In this document: one piece after another, positions 22,727 to 25,841 of the stretch
Position numbering within the stretch: position 1 is the first letter of the stretch
Layout: each line of letters starts with the position of its first letter
Virus record (IMG/VR): IMGVR_UViG_3300001460_000173
Span: 1 to 25,841 of that record
Origin: a virus
DNA: 25,841 nucleotides
Direction: 5' to 3' (one strand)
Notes under the pieces: generated by a model
Databases searched by the model: none
What the model was told of the DNA's origin: nothing
Seen by the model: only the letters and a program-made list of their open reading frames with translations
Position numbers and translations under genes: made by a program

Positions 22727-22968
22727 AACAAATGCTTATCAACATGGATCATATAAAATGTACTGAGTGCAATGGCGATGGCGATTTAGAAAAAGTAACT
22801 TGGCATCCGCAAGGCTTTGATCGTGACATTGGATACGAGAGTTCAACTATAGTTGTATGCAATGAGTGCGATGGTGAAGGTTTTATTGAAGTGCCAAAGC
22901 CAGAAAAAACAGGACTAGAAAAAGCATTAGATGCTCTTTGTAGATCCACTCATCCACCAAGAGTATAA
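22714..22968 (+). CDS. Small protein with two DnaJ-type CxxCxGxG zinc motifs
   Basis: Up to 84 residues with CTECNGDG and CNECDGEG separated by 29 residues. This is the CxxCxGxG pair of the DnaJ cysteine-rich zinc-binding domain; the two would bind one zinc ion. There is no J-domain, so this is not a co-chaperone of the usual kind. I recall that some marine phages (HMO-2011 type) carry DnaJ-like zinc segments associated with replication proteins. A TTG start at 22714 has GGAGA seven bases upstream; ATG at 22732 or 22744 are alternatives without such a site. Confidence 0.7.
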   Translation: MGRLKQMLINMDHIKCTECNGDGDLEKVTWHPQGFDRDIGYESSTIVVCNECDGEGFIEVPKPEKTGLEKALDALCRSTHPPRV

Positions 22969-22977
22969 GGAGTAACT

Positions 22978-23067
22978 ATGTTAGACATAAATACAATTCT
23001 TAACCAAGCATTCAAAGCATCGTTCTGGAAATACTTAGAGGAGAAGTACAATGGAGTCACAGAATAG
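22978..23067 (+). CDS. 29-residue peptide, unknown
   Basis: MLDINTILNQAFKASFWKYL, ending EEKYNGVTE, starting after a strong ribosome site (AAGGAG six bases before the ATG) and ending with a 17-base overlap into the next gene. It encodes one amphipathic helix. The strong site and the fact that it bridges the gap make expression likely; it may also serve to feed ribosomes to the helix-turn-helix gene that follows. Confidence 0.5.
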   Translation: MLDINTILNQAFKASFWKYLEEKYNGVTE

Positions 23068-23281
23068 ATTAATTCAAGCACATCTTAAACAGGGCAATAC
23101 AATAACTGCGATACAAGCTCTTGCAAACTTCAATTGCTTTAGACTAGCAGCACGTATCAAAGATCTAAAAGATAGTGGTATGTCTATTGAGAAACGTATG
23201 ATTAAAAACAAACATGGCAGACGATATGCTATGTACTGGCTAGACCCAACACAAATTAATGAGATGGACTTGACTATCTAA
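23051..23281 (+). CDS. Helix-turn-helix protein (HTH_39-like)
   Basis: 76 residues: NRLIQAHLKQGNTITAIQAL, ANFNCFRLAARIKDLKDSGM, then KHGRRYAMYWLDP. This is the pattern of the helix_turn_helix domain PF14090 (r.ILahL..G..IT...Al..fg..RLaarI.dLr..G), a small winged-helix type seen in phage and prophage early regions. It presumably binds DNA as a regulator or replication accessory. GAGGAGA is placed just before the ATG inside the preceding peptide gene. Confidence 0.8.
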   Translation: MESQNRLIQAHLKQGNTITAIQALANFNCFRLAARIKDLKDSGMSIEKRMIKNKHGRRYAMYWLDPTQINEMDLTI

Positions 23282-23283
23282 CT

Positions 23284-23299
23284 GCATATGTGCATATGC
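23284..23299. promoter_or_regulatory. Palindrome at the start of a regulator gene (putative operator)
   Basis: GCATAT-GTGC-ATATGC is a perfect 6+6 dyad whose left arm includes the start codon of the following gene. It lies three bases after the stop of the preceding helix-turn-helix gene. It could be an autoregulatory operator of one of the three DNA-binding proteins here, or an RNA hairpin that masks the start codon. Confidence 0.4.
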
Positions 23300-23569
23300 T
23301 GCGGCATGTTAAAAAGTTATTGGGATCAAATCCTAGAGAAACATCGCTATGTAGATATGCCTTTGCATAAAGTTTTTGTTGCTGCAAAGATACCTACCTC
23401 AACTTACTATCGAACAGTCAATGGACGTAGTGAAATAAGTTATGAGACTGCAAAGAAAGTCTATCAAACATTAGATAGATTGTCTAAGCGATGGCCTACA
23501 GGTTTGATTACACCAAAGAAAATCAATGGCGCAGTTTCAAAACTACACAAAAGCAACAGAAGTAACTGA
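23288..23569 (+). CDS. Small DNA-binding protein, Cro-like
   Basis: 93 residues. The segment 27-65 (HKVFVAAKIPTSTYYRTVNG, then RSEISYETAKKVYQTLDRL) has the shape of a lambda-Cro/XRE-type helix-turn-helix (A.i..stYyR...G..eisy.TA.kv...L). The C-terminus is basic. Start: ATG 23288 follows the upstream stop by seven bases but has no clear ribosome site; ATG 23306 (MLKSYWDQI) is an equal candidate, and would drop the odd MCICCG start. It overlaps the next gene by 44 bases. Confidence 0.65.
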   Translation: MCICCGMLKSYWDQILEKHRYVDMPLHKVFVAAKIPTSTYYRTVNGRSEISYETAKKVYQTLDRLSKRWPTGLITPKKINGAVSKLHKSNRSN

Positions 23570-23774
23570 GAGTTACACAGATCTTGTTGATGCTTTGATA
23601 GCAAGACGTAATTATCTTGGGCTATCACAGGAAAGACTTGCAATGGAGATTGGCTGCACCTTATCCTTAATTCACAAATGGGAACAATACAAACGTGTGC
23701 CATCTGGTTTCATGTTAACGTGTTGGTTAGATGCACTTGGCGCGAAGATCAAAGTCTGTTCGTACAAAGATTAA
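23526..23774 (+). CDS. XRE-family helix-turn-helix protein
   Basis: 82 residues with a standard XRE/Cro-CI HTH at about 22-72: LIARRNYLGLSQERLAMEIG followed by CTLSLIHKWEQYKRVPSGFM. It is a likely transcriptional regulator. It begins 44 bases inside the previous gene and ends 44 bases inside the next, without its own clear ribosome site, so translation presumably depends on its neighbours. No integrase or CI-like peptidase partner is seen here, so a lysogeny role cannot be claimed. Confidence 0.75.
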   Translation: MAQFQNYTKATEVTESYTDLVDALIARRNYLGLSQERLAMEIGCTLSLIHKWEQYKRVPSGFMLTCWLDALGAKIKVCSYKD

Positions 23775-24057
23775 ATCAGGCACATGTGAGTGTGATAGTT
23801 GTGGTATTGTAACTGAATATTTTGTTGCAATATTACACAGCGAGAAACCTGCAAGCTATCATATGGTTTGCTTAGACTGTTATGAAAGAGACATATGGGA
23901 AATAAGAATAAGCAAAAAGGTAGCTATCACGAAAGGTGGTTCGTCAAGTGGCTCGAAGACCAAGAGATCGAAGCAAAGAAAGTCCCACTCTCAGGATCTC
24001 TCGGTGGAGAATACTCAGGAGACATCCACCTCCCTTCACTGGTGGGACGAAATCTAG
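23731..24057 (+). CDS. Zinc-ribbon protein overlapping the nuclease gene
   Basis: 108 residues; cysteines at 19, 21, 24 (CECDSC) and 47, 50 (CLDC), with FVAILHSEKPASYHM between, make a two-knuckle zinc ribbon. After residue ~60 the sequence becomes Ser/Lys-rich and lies wholly within the next gene in another frame (163-base overlap), which suggests this tail is poorly constrained. The start at ATG 23731 lies 44 bases inside the XRE gene. The ribbon part is credible; the full length and the tail are less so. See findings for a possible frameshift. Confidence 0.55.
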   Translation: MHLARRSKSVRTKIKSGTCECDSCGIVTEYFVAILHSEKPASYHMVCLDCYERDIWEIRISKKVAITKGGSSSGSKTKRSKQRKSHSQDLSVENTQETSTSLHWWDEI

Positions 24058-24218
24058 TAGCTGAAGTTAAGTATCGCACAACATCTAGTTTTCCTAATGC
24101 TTTCAAGGTCTTAGAAGGAAGAGACATAGCTTTTTATAAAAGAAAAGATGGCAAAGAAAAAGTTTGTGTGATATTGTCAGAAGATCTTTTCAAGGAGTTA
24201 GTTAAGAAAATTAAATAA
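23895..24218 (+). CDS. PDDEXK nuclease, Holliday junction resolvase-like
   Basis: 107 residues with an archaeal-Hjc-type arrangement: GSYHERWFVKWL with E13, then KKVPLSGSLGGEYSGDIHLP with D43, and VAEVKYR with E57-x-K59. Together this is the E...(P)D...ExK core of PDDEXK nucleases that cut branched DNA. In a phage it would resolve junctions before packaging or take part in recombination with the YqaJ-type exonuclease further on. The ATG lies inside the zinc-ribbon gene; no strong ribosome site is seen (GAAAGAG is nearest). The stop is followed at once by a hairpin. Confidence 0.8.
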   Translation: MGNKNKQKGSYHERWFVKWLEDQEIEAKKVPLSGSLGGEYSGDIHLPSLVGRNLVAEVKYRTTSSFPNAFKVLEGRDIAFYKRKDGKEKVCVILSEDLFKELVKKIK

Positions 24219-24220
24219 AA

Positions 24221-24246
24221 CCCTGCCAAAAAGGAGAATGGCAGGG
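24221..24246 (-). terminator. Hairpin after the nuclease gene; terminator form on the minus strand
   Basis: CCCTGCCA and TGGCAGGG form a perfect 8-pair stem. On the minus strand it is followed by TTTTATTT, as in an intrinsic terminator, so it could stop antisense transcription into the early genes. On the plus strand there is no T-run, but the ten-base loop AAAAGGAGAA displays a Shine-Dalgarno-like AAGGAG, which may matter for the message. Confidence 0.55.
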
Positions 24247-24268
24247 CTCTACATATAAGGAGTCAAAC

Positions 24269-24298
24269 ATGTCAAAGCATAAGCATGTTGTACGCTGA
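24269..24298 (+). CDS. 9-residue leader peptide overlapping the replication gene start
   Basis: ATG 24269 has an ideal AAGGAG six bases upstream and encodes MSKHKHVVR, then stops at TGA 24296-24298. The start of the replication gene (ATG 24285) lies inside it in another frame and has no ribosome site of its own. This would couple the two, or it could mark a frameshift or sequencing difference at the real start. Confidence 0.4.
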   Translation: MSKHKHVVR

Positions 24299-24938
24299 GA
24301 TATTACTACGAGAAGTAGTTCAATGGCAAGTTGAAAATGCTCAGGCAAAACTAATTATGTTGCTCATAGCGGACCATACGGATCTATATGGTATAGCTTA
24401 TCCAACGATACCAAGGCTGTGCAAACTGTCAGGGTTGAGTAGAAGTTCTGTAATTAGAGCAGTAAATTATTGTGTTAAGCACAACTATCTAACTAAGGTT
24501 GCAGGTAGAACAGGTCTTGCAACTGTATATCAATTCAATTGTTTAAAAGAGGAGGGTGTCAGTGTGACACACCAAGATAATAATAATATTACTAAGTTAA
24601 ATAATAATACTACTTGGGGTGTCAATGAGACACCTACCTTCGATGACTTCTGGAATACTTATCCAAGAAAGATAGCCAAAGGTCATGCTCGACTTGCTTT
24701 TGAAAGAGCACTGAAGAAAACAGATGCAGTAACTATACTTACAGCTGCATCTAAGTTTGCTGAGAATGTTGAGCACAAAGAGAAACAATACATACCGCAC
24801 CCAACAACGTGGCTCAATGGTGAGCGATGGGATGATGAAGTAGATGATGTATCAGGTAGATCAAACACTGATCGCCTTGATGATATTATTAACTTCGATA
24901 GGTACGCATTCGAGAAGCTGAGTATATACAAAAAATAA
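24285..24938 (+). CDS. Phage replication protein, DnaT/DnaD-like with winged helix
   Basis: 217 residues. The N-terminal winged helix-turn-helix (about 12-85: YPTIPRLCKLSGLSRSSVIR, then AVNYCVKHNYLTKV) resembles the HTH_36 domain of phage replisome organisers; a linker is followed by the C-terminal FDDFWNTYPRKIAKGHARLA, FERALKKT, and YIPHPTTWLNGERWDDE (119-185), a signature of phage replication/helicase-loader proteins. It would bind the origin and help load the replicative helicase. The start is uncertain because the good ribosome site serves the overlapping 9-codon frame. Confidence 0.85.
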   Translation: MLYAEILLREVVQWQVENAQAKLIMLLIADHTDLYGIAYPTIPRLCKLSGLSRSSVIRAVNYCVKHNYLTKVAGRTGLATVYQFNCLKEEGVSVTHQDNNNITKLNNNTTWGVNETPTFDDFWNTYPRKIAKGHARLAFERALKKTDAVTILTAASKFAENVEHKEKQYIPHPTTWLNGERWDDEVDDVSGRSNTDRLDDIINFDRYAFEKLSIYKK

Positions 24939-24950
24939 AGGAGTAAGATA

Positions 24951-25118
24951 ATGGATAACAGAGTATGTATGCACTACGTCTTGGATCGATTGGAGGGTTG
25001 TCTAGAAAAAGATCTAGACAAGATGCGTAGGGAACTAGAGGACTTTAAACGAGAATGCATTTACAACTTAGGCGTTAATCTACGCATTGATTATAAAGAA
25101 ATACATGATGAAATATGA
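24951..25118 (+). CDS. 55-residue coiled protein, unknown
   Basis: MDNRVCMHYVLDRLEGCLEK, DLDKMRRELEDFKRECIYNL, then GVNLRIDYKEIHDEI. It is a short, charged helical protein with a heptad-like middle. GGAG lies seven bases before the ATG and it fills the gap between two longer genes, with its stop inside the next gene's start. No family recognised. Confidence 0.6.
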   Translation: MDNRVCMHYVLDRLEGCLEKDLDKMRRELEDFKRECIYNLGVNLRIDYKEIHDEI

Positions 25119-25575
25119 TGATCGCACACGTATCGTAGGTTCATGGCTACAGCAATTACTTCGTAGATATACACCGCCTACTGGCATGGACAATGAGACA
25201 CTCAAAGATGAGATGGTTCTTATTGTAGAAGATGTAAATAAACACATACCTTCTCAGTTTAATGACGAGATGTTCAAAGGTGTATTGATAAGGATTGATG
25301 GACAGATCCGCGCCATTCATGGAGCGCGGACATGGCCGACAATCAAGACCTTTATTAATGCTACACAAGAGGGTGTTAAAGCTTATGATGTAAAACAAAT
25401 TACAGATGGCACAGAGTTTACGCTTGATAGATTTCGCTTGGCAGAGAAAAGAATACTGGCAGGCGAAGATGTAGATGAATTGTATATCAAAGATAGTTTA
25501 TCCAGAGATCAATTGCTTGAGCGTGGCGTTGTAACTATAGATGATATAAATAAGTATGTTGACCCTGCTGCGTAA
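25105..25575 (+). CDS. Early protein next to the replication gene, unknown
   Basis: About 156 residues from ATG 25105 (ATG 25108 equally possible; an in-frame codon at 25087 lies deeper in the upstream gene). KYDDRTRIVGSWLQQLLRRY is followed by TPPTGMDNETLKDEMVLIVE, HIPSQFNDEMFKGVLIRIDG and ARTWPTIKTFINATQEGVKA, a mostly helical protein. Its place between a replication protein and a YqaJ-type exonuclease suggests a role in replication or recombination, but no family is recognised. No clear ribosome site; coupling to the upstream gene is likely. Confidence 0.7.
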   Translation: MMKYDDRTRIVGSWLQQLLRRYTPPTGMDNETLKDEMVLIVEDVNKHIPSQFNDEMFKGVLIRIDGQIRAIHGARTWPTIKTFINATQEGVKAYDVKQITDGTEFTLDRFRLAEKRILAGEDVDELYIKDSLSRDQLLERGVVTIDDINKYVDPAA

Positions 25576-25612
25576 ATGCAGTAGAACTATACATATATAA
25601 GGAGCAAATGTT

Positions 25613-25841
25613 ATGGATAGAAAAGGATTTATTGGCGGCAGCGATGCCGTTAAGATAATGAATGCTGAGTGGTATGAGCTTTGGCAAGTCAAGATGGGCT
25701 TAGAAGAACCAGATGATTTGAGCAGCATACTTGCAGTACAACTTGGTTCTCACACTGAAGACTTCAACTTAAAATGGTTTGAAGAAAACACTGAGCAAAC
25801 TGTAGACTCAAAGCAAATGATATTCGAGAATACTATATCCG
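25613..25841 (+). CDS. YqaJ-like recombination exonuclease, N-terminal part (cut by window end)
   Basis: 76 codons are visible: DRKGFIGGSDAVKIMNAEWY, ELWQVKMGLEEPDDLSSILA, VQLGSHTEDFNLKWFEENTE. The pattern igGSDa..imng.w..Lw..K.G...p.dls....v.lG...E..nl.wfe..t is the N-terminus of YqaJ-type (lambda exonuclease-like) viral recombinases, which resect double-stranded DNA 5'-3' for single-strand annealing. AAGGAG lies eight bases before ATG 25613. An annealing protein would be expected further right, beyond the window. Confidence 0.85.
   Translation, partial: MDRKGFIGGSDAVKIMNAEWYELWQVKMGLEEPDDLSSILAVQLGSHTEDFNLKWFEENTEQTVDSKQMIFENTIS

Noticed and set aside
24597-24931. Minus-strand open frames opposite the replication gene
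   Set aside because: Antisense to a gene with a recognised domain layout; no ribosome site.
25567-25586. Hairpin CTGCTGC/GCAGTAG at the end of the unknown early gene
   Set aside because: Only seven pairs including a wobble and no T-run; not supportable as a terminator.

Overview
This window is phage DNA, most likely from a podovirus of the broad T7-like morphological group that infects a marine alphaproteobacterium. It is AT-rich. It carries a complete T7-style virion assembly series (portal, scaffold, capsid, tail tube A and B, three internal virion proteins, tail fibre). Several of its small proteins resemble ones I remember from SAR11/SAR116-type marine phages and uncultured marine viral contigs. 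The host assignment is inference from that memory, not a search result. No integrase, RNA polymerase, DNA polymerase, lysin, tRNA or CRISPR array is visible; the window is cut at both ends (inside the tail fibre on the left and a YqaJ-type exonuclease on the right).

Layout. From 20,585 down to 1 everything reads on the minus strand, in the order used for packaging and virion building: small terminase subunit, eight very small and mostly basic proteins in a tight stop/start-overlapping chain, large terminase subunit, a GNAT acetyltransferase, a low-complexity protein, portal, a small protein, scaffold, major capsid protein, a small capsid-associated protein followed by a strong terminator, tail tube A, tail tube B, internal virion proteins of 158, 1025 and 1308 residues, and the tail fibre. 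An 11-base motif (minus strand TTTGTGCGTTG) recurs only at the heads of the transcription blocks: before the small terminase, between large terminase and GNAT, before the capsid gene, and in two copies before the tail fibre. It is the best candidate for a phage-specific late promoter.

From 21,016 rightwards everything reads on the plus strand and looks early: a short coiled protein followed by a terminator, a 29-residue membrane peptide, a DUF932 protein, a DnaJ-type zinc-finger protein, a run of helix-turn-helix and zinc-ribbon proteins with large gene overlaps, a PDDEXK Holliday-junction-resolvase-like nuclease, a DnaT/DnaD-like replication protein, two small unknown proteins, and the start of a YqaJ-like exonuclease. 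Together these suggest early gene control, replication start and recombination.

Between the two divergent blocks (20,586-21,015) lies the most unusual non-coding DNA: two nested long inverted repeats plus local hairpins, one of which is mutually exclusive with the outer stem and sits just before the ribosome binding site of the first early gene. This could be a structured leader RNA or a large operator. A second point of interest is a HExxH (zincin) motif buried in the 1308-residue internal virion protein, which suggests an injected peptidase.
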